From: Spirochaetaceae bacterium
GTDB taxonomy: Bacteria; Spirochaetota; Spirochaetia; Treponematales; Treponemataceae
Length of the DNA stretch: 7,105 bases
Direction: 5' to 3'
NCBI GenBank assembly: GCA_031285525.1
Contig: JAITWB010000055.1
Location: 1 to 7,105, forward strand
Part shown: in pieces, positions 1 through 6,035 of the stretch
Numbering within the stretch: the stretch's first letter is position 1
How the letters are laid out: each line of letters opens with the position of its first letter
Position numbers and translations under genes: made by a program
The notes under the pieces: model-generated
Database searches by the model: none
What the model was told of the DNA's origin: nothing
Seen by the model: the letters and a program-made list of their open reading frames with translations, nothing else

Positions 1-13
1 CTGAAGGAGTTTT

Positions 14-1222
14 ATGGACTATCAGGAAAGTAATTTTATCCCCTTTTCCCGTCCCCTCATCGGTGAGGAAGAAGAGCGGGCGGTACTGGAGGTTATGCGT
101 TCCGGGTGGCTCACCACCGGAAAAGTAACCGCCTCCTTTGAGAAGGAATTTGCCGCCTTTTTGGGGACAGACTACGCAATCGCAGTGAACAGCGCCTCCA
201 GCGGACTAACCCTCGCCATGGAAGCCTGCGGTGTCCGTGACCGTTGTATCATCACCACTCCCTATACATTCACCTCCACCGCCAGTTCCGCCCGGCATCT
301 CAATGCGGAAGTGGTATACGCCGATACCGCCAAGGATTCCTATAATATAAACCCCGCTGAAATCGAGAAAAAGCTCAAAGAAAACGGCGCTGTCAGGGCC
401 ATCGTTCCGGTACACATCGCAGGACTCCCCTGTCCTATGGATGAAATACAGGAGATTGCCCGCAAGTACGATGTGTATGTCATCGAAGATGCGGCCCACG
501 CCTTTCCCTCAAAAATCGATTCAGGAATCGGAGGTTCCTCAGGAACCTTTGGTTCCCATTATGCAGGAACCATCGGAGACGCAGGGGTCTTTTCATTCTA
601 CGCCACCAAGACGATCACCACCGGAGAAGGCGGAATGATCGCCACGAACAATGAAGAGCTTGCATCCAGAATGCGGCTCATGTCGATGCACGGCATCGAC
701 CGTCCGGTTTGGGACAGGTATACTTCAAAGAAGGCATCCTGGGAGTATGATGTGGTTGAGGCGGGGTATAAATGCAATATGCCTGATATTCTCGCCGCCA
801 TCGGACGGGAGCAGCTCAAACGGGCTGAAGAACTGTTTCGGCAGCGCACCGAGATCGCCGGGATGTACAACGAAGCTTTTAAGCAGTACGGCTTTCTCCG
901 CATCCCCCCTGACGGGCCAGGGAACGCCTGGCATCTCTATCTCCTGCGGATCGTGCCGGAGAAACTGAACATACAACGGAATGAGTTTTCCGCCCTCCTG
1001 CAGGAGCGGGGGATCGGAACGTCTATGCACTTTATTCCCCACTTCCGGCTCTCCTACTGGAAGAATCGGTATTCCCTAAACCATGAGGATTTTCCCCATG
1101 CAGAGAGGCAGTTCCAGTCTACGATTTCCCTCCCCCTCTGTCCGGGAATGACGGAAGAGATGGTTCAAAAAGTCATCGATACGGTTATACAGACCGGAAA
1201 GGAGCACTATGGCCGCCCCTAA
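14..1222 (+). CDS. DegT/DnrJ/EryC1/StrS family PLP-dependent aminotransferase
   Basis: This is a 402-residue cytoplasmic aminotransferase of the sugar-aminotransferase (DegT/DnrJ/EryC1/StrS) family, fold type I. Such enzymes usually move an amino group from glutamate or glutamine to a keto-sugar nucleotide. Visible family marks are the N-terminal FSRPLIGEEE and SGWLTTGK segments (residues 11-37), the VNSASSGLTLA phosphate-binding region (58-68), EDAAHAF (158-164, with the PLP-contacting Asp159) and FYATKTITTGEGG, whose Lys199 should form the Schiff base. The GYKCNMPDILAAIGREQL dimer/active-site segment and a C-terminal HFIPHFRLSYW-SLPLCPGMT region follow. Length is normal and the gene looks intact. 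AAGGAG at 4-9 lies four bases before the ATG. Its end overlaps the next gene by 14 bases, which ties it to the molybdenum-hydroxylase genes downstream. No other sugar-nucleotide gene is in view, so the substrate is unknown. The family call is firm; the reaction is not. Confidence 0.95.
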   Translation: MDYQESNFIPFSRPLIGEEEERAVLEVMRSGWLTTGKVTASFEKEFAAFLGTDYAIAVNSASSGLTLAMEACGVRDRCIITTPYTFTSTASSARHLNAEVVYADTAKDSYNINPAEIEKKLKENGAVRAIVPVHIAGLPCPMDEIQEIARKYDVYVIEDAAHAFPSKIDSGIGGSSGTFGSHYAGTIGDAGVFSFYATKTITTGEGGMIATNNEELASRMRLMSMHGIDRPVWDRYTSKKASWEYDVVEAGYKCNMPDILAAIGREQLKRAEELFRQRTEIAGMYNEAFKQYGFLRIPPDGPGNAWHLYLLRIVPEKLNIQRNEFSALLQERGIGTSMHFIPHFRLSYWKNRYSLNHEDFPHAERQFQSTISLPLCPGMTEEMVQKVIDTVIQTGKEHYGRP

Positions 1223-3392
1223 GCCGGCTGCCCGGAAGGGATCCCCAAGGGCGTCAAAGAAGCAGGAGCCGGGAAACAGATCCTCCCTTTCCTTTTATCG
1301 GGACATCAGCTTTCCCAACCTGTATCACGCCGTCATCGTCCGCAGTACTATCGTCAGGGGCAAAATAATCTCCCTCACCCCGCCGGCGCTGCCCAAAGGA
1401 TTTTCCTTTTTTTCAGCCAGGGATATTCCCGGGAAAAACAGCATTGAAACCTTTAACAGCTCTGTCCCCCTCTTTGCGGAAGAGCTGATACAATACGAAG
1501 GCGAACCGCTGGGGATGATAGTCGGTCCCGACAGACGTGAAGCGGAACAGCTCGCCCTGCAAGTAATCGTAGAAGCGGAAGTCCTGCCGCCCCTCCTATT
1601 TTCCCCGGATTTCGAGCCGGAACAGGTTTTGGCTCAAAGGATTGTCACCTCCCCTCCCCCGGCGGAAGAAGCGAAGCCCGATGCTGAACCCGATACGGAG
1701 ACAGCAGGGGAACAGATAATGGCGGAACCCCTCACCGCCGTTACCACCTACAGGACACCTCCGTCTTACCAGAATTTCGGCGAACCCCCAGGGGCGGTGG
1801 CGTCTTTTAACGGGGAAACCCTGGAGATCTACACCCCCACACAATGGCCCTATCACCTCCGTGAAGCCGTTGCCGGCGCGGCAGGTATCGACGAAAAAGC
1901 GGTATTCATCCAACAGACCATTCCGGGGGAGACCACCTCAGGGGGGATATGGTTTCCGTCCATGGCGGCGGCTCAAGTCTCCGTTGCGGCGGTGCTATTG
2001 CAGAAAACCGTGCGCCTTGCCTGTACCCGGCAGGAAGATTACCAGTATATCAGCAGGGAAGCTCCGGCGGAGATCACCCACAAGACCGATTTCGATGCCT
2101 CAGGAAAGCTCCTTTCCATGGATGTGCGGATCCTCATCGACGGAGGAGCCTACAGCCCCCTTATCGAAGAGATCGTTGACCGGACAGCCATTGCGGCGGC
2201 GGGAATCTATGCCCCAAAGCAGTTCAAGATAGAAGTATATGCCCTGCGGTCGAGCAAGCCCCCAATGGGCGCCGGCTATGACTGGGGAGAGGCATGGGCG
2301 TTTTACGCCGTCGAGTCCCACATCCAGCAAATCGCCGCCCTTTCCGGAGTCTCGCCGGACTGGATCAAGCACGTAAACACCCTGACCCCGGAACGAAAGA
2401 CCATCACCGGAGTACCCAGCAAAAGCAGTTCCGCCATTCCCCTGGTTCTCGATGCGGTCATAGACATGAGCGATTTCCAGCGGAAATACACAGCCTACGA
2501 ATACCTTTCGAAGAGACGCAGCTCCCTCAAGGATGGCCCGCTGCGGGGCATCGGTATGGCGGCGGCATGGCAGGGCAACGGATTTCTGGGCAGCTCCCAG
2601 TCCAAAGGCAGCTATACCCTCGAAGTGGTCATGGAAACCGACAGCTCCCTCACGGTAAAGATGAATTCCTATTCAGCCTCGATTCTGCAAATATGGAAAA
2701 AAACCGCCGCAGACATCCTCGAAATAAGCCCGGAACAGGTGCATTTTGACCAGCAGTCCGCAGCCGCCTCAGGCAGCAGCGCCCCGGAAACCCTTTCCAG
2801 CAATATCGTCATCATGACCCGGCTGTTGCGAAAATGCTGCGAAGCCATACAGAAACAGCGGTTTCGGGAACCCCTGCCCATAACGGTAAAAAAGATATTC
2901 AAGCCCGGCAGAAAGGGCGCCTGGAACAGCAAGGACTTTACCGGACTCCCCTACAGCTCCCGCTCCTGGGGAGCCGCGGTTGTGGAGGTGGAAATAGACC
3001 CGGCAACCTATCAGGTGCAGATACTCAACCTCAATCTCGCCGTAGAAGGGGGCGAAATCCTCCTGGAAAAATCCGCCCGGAACACCCTGATGAAGGGCAT
3101 CAGCAGGGTTCTCGCAAAAACCGTTCATGACGACACCCTCATCCGTACCAGCGGAATACCCAAGATAGTCTTTATTCCCTCCGACGATGAAGCAAAGGGG
3201 ATCGGAGAGATCGCCTATAGCCTCATACCGGGGGCATTTTCCGCCGCAGTCAACCAGGCGATAGAAGGAATACTCAAAGAGGATGCCTTTTCCGAGGGTT
3301 CCTCTTCAGTCGAACCGATCACGCAGCTTCCCATAGCCGCCGAGGGAATATTCAAACGGCTGCAGCAGGAACAGAAGGGAGGCGAAGGATGA
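1209..3392 (+). CDS. Xanthine dehydrogenase/aldehyde oxidase-like molybdopterin-binding subunit, divergent
   Basis: This 727-residue protein is the large subunit of a molybdenum hydroxylase, the part that would carry molybdopterin and the active site. Residues about 27-140 fit the alpha/beta hammerhead domain (LYHAVIVRSTIVRGKI, SARDIPGKN, IQYEGEPLGMIVG). A Pro/Glu-rich spacer follows (about 148-170). The rest follows the cofactor-binding domain: IYTPTQWPYHLREAVA, the CTRQEDYQYISR segment, VRILIDGGAYSP, and near the end AKGIGEIAYSLIPGAFSAAVNQAI. There Glu667 matches the catalytic Glu of the family. The usual GGFGGK loop is replaced by IPGETTSGGIWFP (238-250), and the usual RGFG substrate loop by PPMGAGYDWGEA (351-362). 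It is therefore divergent. AAAGGAG a few bases before ATG 1209 supports this start, inside the end of the aminotransferase gene. Lengths of about 750 are usual. The family is sure. The substrate, which could be a purine, an aldehyde or an N-heterocycle, cannot be told. Confidence 0.88.
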   Translation: MAAPKPAARKGSPRASKKQEPGNRSSLSFYRDISFPNLYHAVIVRSTIVRGKIISLTPPALPKGFSFFSARDIPGKNSIETFNSSVPLFAEELIQYEGEPLGMIVGPDRREAEQLALQVIVEAEVLPPLLFSPDFEPEQVLAQRIVTSPPPAEEAKPDAEPDTETAGEQIMAEPLTAVTTYRTPPSYQNFGEPPGAVASFNGETLEIYTPTQWPYHLREAVAGAAGIDEKAVFIQQTIPGETTSGGIWFPSMAAAQVSVAAVLLQKTVRLACTRQEDYQYISREAPAEITHKTDFDASGKLLSMDVRILIDGGAYSPLIEEIVDRTAIAAAGIYAPKQFKIEVYALRSSKPPMGAGYDWGEAWAFYAVESHIQQIAALSGVSPDWIKHVNTLTPERKTITGVPSKSSSAIPLVLDAVIDMSDFQRKYTAYEYLSKRRSSLKDGPLRGIGMAAAWQGNGFLGSSQSKGSYTLEVVMETDSSLTVKMNSYSASILQIWKKTAADILEISPEQVHFDQQSAAASGSSAPETLSSNIVIMTRLLRKCCEAIQKQRFREPLPITVKKIFKPGRKGAWNSKDFTGLPYSSRSWGAAVVEVEIDPATYQVQILNLNLAVEGGEILLEKSARNTLMKGISRVLAKTVHDDTLIRTSGIPKIVFIPSDDEAKGIGEIAYSLIPGAFSAAVNQAIEGILKEDAFSEGSSSVEPITQLPIAAEGIFKRLQQEQKGGEG

Positions 3393-3868
3393 AGATCCCA
3401 TTCATACTGAATTCAGAAAGTGTCATCGCAGAAGCGGAACCGGGAGAGCGGCTGCTTTCTATATTGCGGAACCGGTTCAGGCTTGCAGGAACAAAAGAAG
3501 GCTGTATCGCAGGCCGCTGCGGCTCCTGCATGGTTCTCCTCGACGGCTCTCCGGTTTCGTCCTGTCTCATACCGATTTCGATCATCAAGGACTGCGAAAT
3601 CGTGACTCTGGAGTACTTTAGTCAAACCCCGGAATATGCGGACATCACCAACGGCTTTCGCCAGACAGGAATAGAACTCTGCGGTTTCTGCAACGCCGGA
3701 AAGATCTTTACCGCCCACGAGATCCTTTCCAAAAACCTCCGTCCCACAAAAGAGGAAGTCCGGGAACAGCTTACCGGAAACGATTGTACATGCGTTAACA
3801 CGGAACAGCTCATCGCCGGAATCCGCCTTGCAGGGGCATTAAAAAGGAAACGGCTCGATGAAAACTAG
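3389..3868 (+). CDS. 2x[2Fe-2S] small subunit of a molybdenum hydroxylase
   Basis: This 159-residue iron-sulfur subunit should pass electrons from the molybdenum centre to the FAD subunit. The N-terminal half is a plant-type ferredoxin domain with ligands Cys39, Cys44, Cys47 (GCIAGRCGSCMVLLDG) and Cys59. The C-terminal helical domain holds the second cluster with Cys98, Cys101, Cys133 and Cys135 (LCGFCNAG and GNDCTC). All eight cluster cysteines are therefore present, and length matches the family. Two odd substitutions stand out. The family normally has QCG, whose Gln contacts the molybdopterin, but Leu97 is here. The usual CRC of the second cluster is CTC. The start overlaps the stop of the large-subunit gene (ATGA), with AAGGGAGG at 3375-3382 as ribosome-binding site. 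The end overlaps the FAD subunit gene by 11 bases. The function as an electron-transfer subunit is clear; the partner is inferred from the operon. Confidence 0.93.
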   Translation: MKIPFILNSESVIAEAEPGERLLSILRNRFRLAGTKEGCIAGRCGSCMVLLDGSPVSSCLIPISIIKDCEIVTLEYFSQTPEYADITNGFRQTGIELCGFCNAGKIFTAHEILSKNLRPTKEEVREQLTGNDCTCVNTEQLIAGIRLAGALKRKRLDEN

Positions 3869-4727
3869 AAAAATCACCGTCTATCAAGCGAGAAATATCA
3901 ACGACCTCTATTATATTCTCCGCAATATCCCCTCCGTATCCGTCGTAGGAGGCTGCACCCGCATAGCCCTCACCGGACAAACCGATGCGGAACACAGTAC
4001 CGCTGCGGAACAGAGTTCCGGGGACATACAACTGCCGGAAGCCACAGTTTCCATCAGGGCGGTACAGGAGCTCAAAACCATCACCAAAACCGAACGGTAC
4101 ATCGAGTTTGGCGCAGGGGTAACCCTCTCGGAAATCCTCGACCTGGGAGAAAAGAACCTCCCTTCAGTACTCTTTGAGGCTATAAAAACGATAGCCGCCC
4201 CGGCGATCCGGAACATGGCAACCATCGGCGGAAACGTCACCGGACACACCCTCAGGATGACCACCCACGCCCCCCTGCTTGCGCTGGATGCGAAACTGGA
4301 AGTACGGGGCGCGGCGGACGGCTACATGATCCCCCTGTCCCAGTACTCAAAACCCGCAGAAAACACCTTCATCAGCAAAATCCGAGTCCCCATCGACGAA
4401 TGGGACGTCGCCGTCTTTCGCCGGGTAGGCTCCCCCCACTCTATCAACGAAAAAACAGCCTCCTTCGTCTTCCTCGCAAAGACCGAAAAGAACATCCTCA
4501 CCAACTTCCGCATAGCCTTTTCCGGCTCCTTAATCTTTCGCAACAGACAGTTTGAAAACATGCTCATCGGCTCCTCCCTCCCCCTCTCCCAGCGGTGGGT
4601 CACCTTTATGATGGAAAAAGCGGCGGAATACCTCACCGCAGAAGACGGCGCAGCCGAAGAAAGCCGCCCCCTCCTCAAAGCCCAGTTCCTGAACCTCCTG
4701 CGGGAAGCCTTTGAGACGTTGATGTAA
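3858..4727 (+). CDS. FAD-binding subunit of a molybdenum hydroxylase
   Basis: This 289-residue protein fits the medium subunit of the xanthine dehydrogenase/CO dehydrogenase family. That subunit binds FAD and hands electrons to the final acceptor. The first FAD motif is seen as VVGGCTRI (about residues 29-36; usual form VVAGGTDL) and the second as IRNMATIGGNVTG (about 117-129). HAPLLALDAKLEVRG after it is the usual continuation. The region FRRVGSPHSINEKTASFVFLA corresponds to the start of the C-terminal CODH-flavoprotein-like domain. Length is normal and the frame is intact. AAGGA at 3844-3848 precedes the ATG by nine bases, within the end of the Fe-S gene. It closes the operon, giving the order Mo, Fe-S, FAD. 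The second half (about 4321-4680) is strongly C-rich over G on the coding strand. No clear hairpin terminator follows. The family is firm; the electron acceptor (NAD or other) is not determinable. Confidence 0.9.
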   Translation: MKTRKITVYQARNINDLYYILRNIPSVSVVGGCTRIALTGQTDAEHSTAAEQSSGDIQLPEATVSIRAVQELKTITKTERYIEFGAGVTLSEILDLGEKNLPSVLFEAIKTIAAPAIRNMATIGGNVTGHTLRMTTHAPLLALDAKLEVRGAADGYMIPLSQYSKPAENTFISKIRVPIDEWDVAVFRRVGSPHSINEKTASFVFLAKTEKNILTNFRIAFSGSLIFRNRQFENMLIGSSLPLSQRWVTFMMEKAAEYLTAEDGAAEESRPLLKAQFLNLLREAFETLM

Positions 4728-4783
4728 AGGAGAAATGAGGAGAAAGGTAAAAAAGAGAAAGGAGAAGGGATAAAAGAAGAAGA
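4726..4783. other. Purine-only tract after the operon
   Basis: Fifty-eight bases of A and G on the + strand broken by only three T residues (4736, 4748, 4771). It starts at the stop codon of the FAD subunit gene and ends shortly before the first copy of the 17-base repeat. It contains several AAGGAG-like runs but leads to no credible gene. It separates the intact operon from the fragmentary region and may mark an insertion or rearrangement boundary. Role unknown. Confidence 0.6.
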
Positions 4784-4790
4784 CCTGTCG

Positions 4791-4807
4791 CTTTCCCTAT
4801 TGATTGC
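4791..4807 (+). repeat. 17-base direct repeat, copy A
   Basis: CTTTCCCTATTGATTGC occurs here and again at 5988-6004, identical over 17 bases and diverging on both sides. This copy lies just before the point where ATPase homology begins (about 4811-4817). The other copy lies against the promoter of the toxin-antitoxin pair. It could be a leftover of the same upstream region or a junction mark. Confidence 0.8.
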
Positions 4808-4825
4808 AGCGAAAGGAGCAAAGAG

Positions 4826-5410
4826 TTGGCCACCTTGCTTGGAGGCAGGACGATTTCCATTAAAATGAATACCCTTTCCTTTGCCGAATTTATGGAGTTT
4901 AGAAGATTAAACGGAATCAAAACCGAGACTATTGATTCAGAACTGGAACAGTATATCAATATCGGCGGTTTTCCTCTGCTATCGGTTAGCGAGTATACTG
5001 AGAGCGATGCCCGAAAAATCGTCAGAGATATCAACAGTACCGCACTTTTAAAGGATGTGGTGATTCGGTATCAAATCCGCCAGCCTCAGCTGTTGGATAA
5101 GCTGGTCTCTTTTTTATATGACAACGTGGGGAATCTTGTTTCTATTCGCTCTATTGTGAATTATTTCAAAAGCCAGGGCAGAGGGACAGACCCCGAAACG
5201 ATAGCAAACTATCTTACCTATCTGGAGGATGCCTTTATTATTACCCCCGCACACCGCTATGACATTAAGGGAAAGAAACTGTTGAAAACCAACGATAAAT
5301 TCTATCTTGGCGACCATTCCCTGCAATATGCTATCAGAAATAGACGTCCTGGTAAATTTATGGATGCTTCCTTACATACCGGGCAAACAGGAACAAACAC
5401 GCCCCAATAA
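4826..5410 (+). pseudogene. Internal fragment of a DUF4143/AAA_14-type ATPase, truncated at both ends
   Basis: The frame is open from about 4751. Homology to the family starts near 4811-4817, reading SKELATLLGGRTISIKMNTL and then SFAEFMEFRRLNG, which normally follows the Walker B and sensor part of these ATPases. It continues through the DUF4143 region with ALLKDVVIRYQIRQPQLLDK, a winged-helix-like part (LVSIRSIVNYFKSQGRGTDPETIANYLTYL is split across this stretch) and KLLKTNDKFYLGDHSLQYAI. It stops matching near 5347 (NRR). The last 20 or so codons are unrelated sequence. Full proteins are about 400 residues. Here the Walker A and B motifs and the C-terminal nuclease-like part are missing. 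The TTG at 4826 is only the first formal start and is really an internal Leu of the family, with no Shine-Dalgarno sequence. It is almost certainly a dead remnant, though a short product cannot be excluded. Confidence 0.82.
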
Positions 5411-5447
5411 CCGCCAAGGCAATACCAACGATAAGTTGAAAAAACAT
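5358..5447 (-). CDS. Small single-span membrane protein, 29 residues
   Basis: This reads from ATG (5445-5447) to TAA (5358-5360) on the minus strand. It begins MFFQ and continues with a membrane segment, LIVGIALAVIGACLFLFA (residues 5-22). It ends with the basic tail RYVRKHP. That shape, a short hydrophobic helix plus a positive end, fits a small inner-membrane protein. The support is more than the frame. AAGGAGG ends seven bases before the ATG, and a TTGAAA-N17-TAATAT promoter lies just upstream (5477-5505). The gene lies wholly within the unrelated DNA that follows the break in the ATPase fragment. I do not recognise a family. A type I toxin (Fst/Ldr/TisB-like in shape) is one possibility given the neighbouring toxin-antitoxin genes, but no antisense RNA was identified. 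A harmless small membrane protein is equally possible. Confidence 0.6.
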   Translation of the reverse strand: MFFQLIVGIALAVIGACLFLFARYVRKHP

Positions 5448-5476
5448 ATATTATCCTCCTTCTTGTTCCATACTTT

Positions 5477-5505
5477 ATATTACCACCTATCCATGTATTT
5501 TTCAA
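5477..5505 (-). promoter_or_regulatory. Promoter of the 29-residue membrane protein gene
   Basis: On the minus strand TTGAAA (5500-5505, five of six to TTGACA) is followed after exactly 17 bases by TAATAT (5477-5482, four of six to TATAAT). Transcription would start near 5470, leaving a leader of about 23 bases that carries the AAGGAGG site directly before the ATG at 5447. Confidence 0.5.
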
Positions 5506-5586
5506 CCAAAAACCCCTCACCTTTTTCCCTCCCATACCATAGTAACGAGGAGTACTGTTTATTCCTGACCAAAAAGAAGTGAATTC

Positions 5587-5759
5587 ATGGATGAATTTGA
5601 CATTTACGGAGAAAAACTCAACGCATTGCTGCAAAACTAAAGTTCGATATTGAAGAGGACACCTATCTTCCTTACTTCTTTGACTTTATTGCATGGTCGA
5701 TGATTACCAACGAAGCGTTAGCGAACCTTGACAAAACCCATTTTCTAGACGATACTTGA
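5587..5759 (+). pseudogene. Frameshifted fragment resembling the C-terminal part of a MNT-type nucleotidyltransferase
   Basis: An ATG at 5587 opens a short frame (MDEFDIYGEKLNALLQN, stop at 5638-5640). The adjacent frame then carries KFDIEEDTYLPYFFDFIAWS and MITNEALANLDKTHFLDDT, ending with TGA at 5757-5759. The second part resembles the end of minimal nucleotidyltransferases, where YFFD plus ITNEAL normally leads into an IDRVG-type tail. Here the tail is lost and replaced by the first bases of the 190-bp repeat. The GSxxR and DxD catalytic motifs would lie further upstream and are absent. Such proteins are often antitoxins paired with HEPN partners, but no partner is visible. Identification rests on a short stretch, so it is tentative. 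The frameshift and missing ends make it non-functional. Confidence 0.45.
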
Positions 5760-5915
5760 ATTGTCCATCAGAGTGGCGGAGGTAGCTGCCGTTGGGCGTA
5801 GGTTTCCTATGCTTCATCGCCGGGACGGCTTCCGGCTGTTTGGGCTTTTTTTATGTCCATCTCATTGTCACAATTTTTGCCTTCGACATATCTGTTTTAT
5901 CATTTCTGGTAACAT
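5725..5915 (+). repeat. About 190-bp direct repeat, copy 1
   Basis: This begins ACCTTGACAAAACCC and ends TTTCTGGTAACAT. It matches 6591-6779 in the same orientation with about 10 substitutions and two single-base indels by hand alignment, or roughly 94 % identity. The flanks differ completely, so its ends are sharp. I see no terminal inverted repeats. Copy 1 overlaps the last codons of the nucleotidyltransferase-like fragment. It has seven T where copy 2 has six, which breaks the small hydrophobic reading frame that copy 2 retains. Confidence 0.92.
5788..5829 (+). other. GC-rich stem-loop within repeat copy 1
   Basis: GCCGTT (5788-5793) pairs with GACGGC (5824-5829), and inside it GGCG (5795-5798) pairs with CGCC (5818-5821). 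This gives about ten pairs around a small internal loop and a 19-base loop. T5793 pairs with G5824 as a wobble, where copy 2 has a C-G pair. A T run (5846-5852) follows 16 bases later, which is too far for a standard terminator hairpin. Confidence 0.5.
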
Positions 5916-5972
5916 TATGTCTGATTTCATCCAAACGGAAATAGTCGGATACTAAGGGTCTCTAATGCCGGG

Positions 5973-5997
5973 ATAGGGTATCTTCTACTTTCCCTAT
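5973..5997. promoter_or_regulatory. Possible operator: inverted repeat ATAGGG-N13-CCCTAT
   Basis: ATAGGG (5973-5978) and CCCTAT (5992-5997) form a 6-base inverted repeat with a 13-base spacer, directly upstream of the -35 of the toxin-antitoxin promoter. Such a position would suit autorepression. However, the arms are short and the antitoxin here shows no helix-turn-helix domain, so chance is possible. Confidence 0.22.
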
Positions 5998-6004
5998 TGA
6001 TTGC
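5988..6004 (+). repeat. 17-base direct repeat, copy B
   Basis: Identical to 4791-4807 (CTTTCCCTATTGATTGC). This copy overlaps the right arm of the possible operator and runs into the -35 element (6001-6006) of the toxin-antitoxin promoter. Confidence 0.8.
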
Positions 6005-6029
6005 TTTGTGACGTTTTTCATGATATACT
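6001..6029 (+). promoter_or_regulatory. Promoter of the toxin-antitoxin pair
   Basis: TTGCTT (6001-6006) and TATACT (6024-6029) are 17 bases apart. The -10 box ends only six bases before the ATG at 6036, so transcription should start at or within a base or two of that codon. Confidence 0.5.
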
Positions 6030-6035
6030 TTTCTT

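Noticed and set aside
206..4678. Many long open frames in other phases and on the opposite strand of the operon
   Set aside because: They are shadows of four well-recognised genes and carry no motifs of their own.
4735..4773. A 12-residue very basic peptide frame (MRRKVKKRKEKG) after AAAGGAG
   Set aside because: It lies entirely in a low-complexity purine tract, where AAGGAG and Arg/Lys codons arise without selection.
5761..5955. A 64-residue + strand frame across repeat copy 1
   Set aside because: It starts from TTG without a ribosome site. Relative to copy 2 it is frameshifted at the T run, so its second half is out of the frame that looks protein-like.
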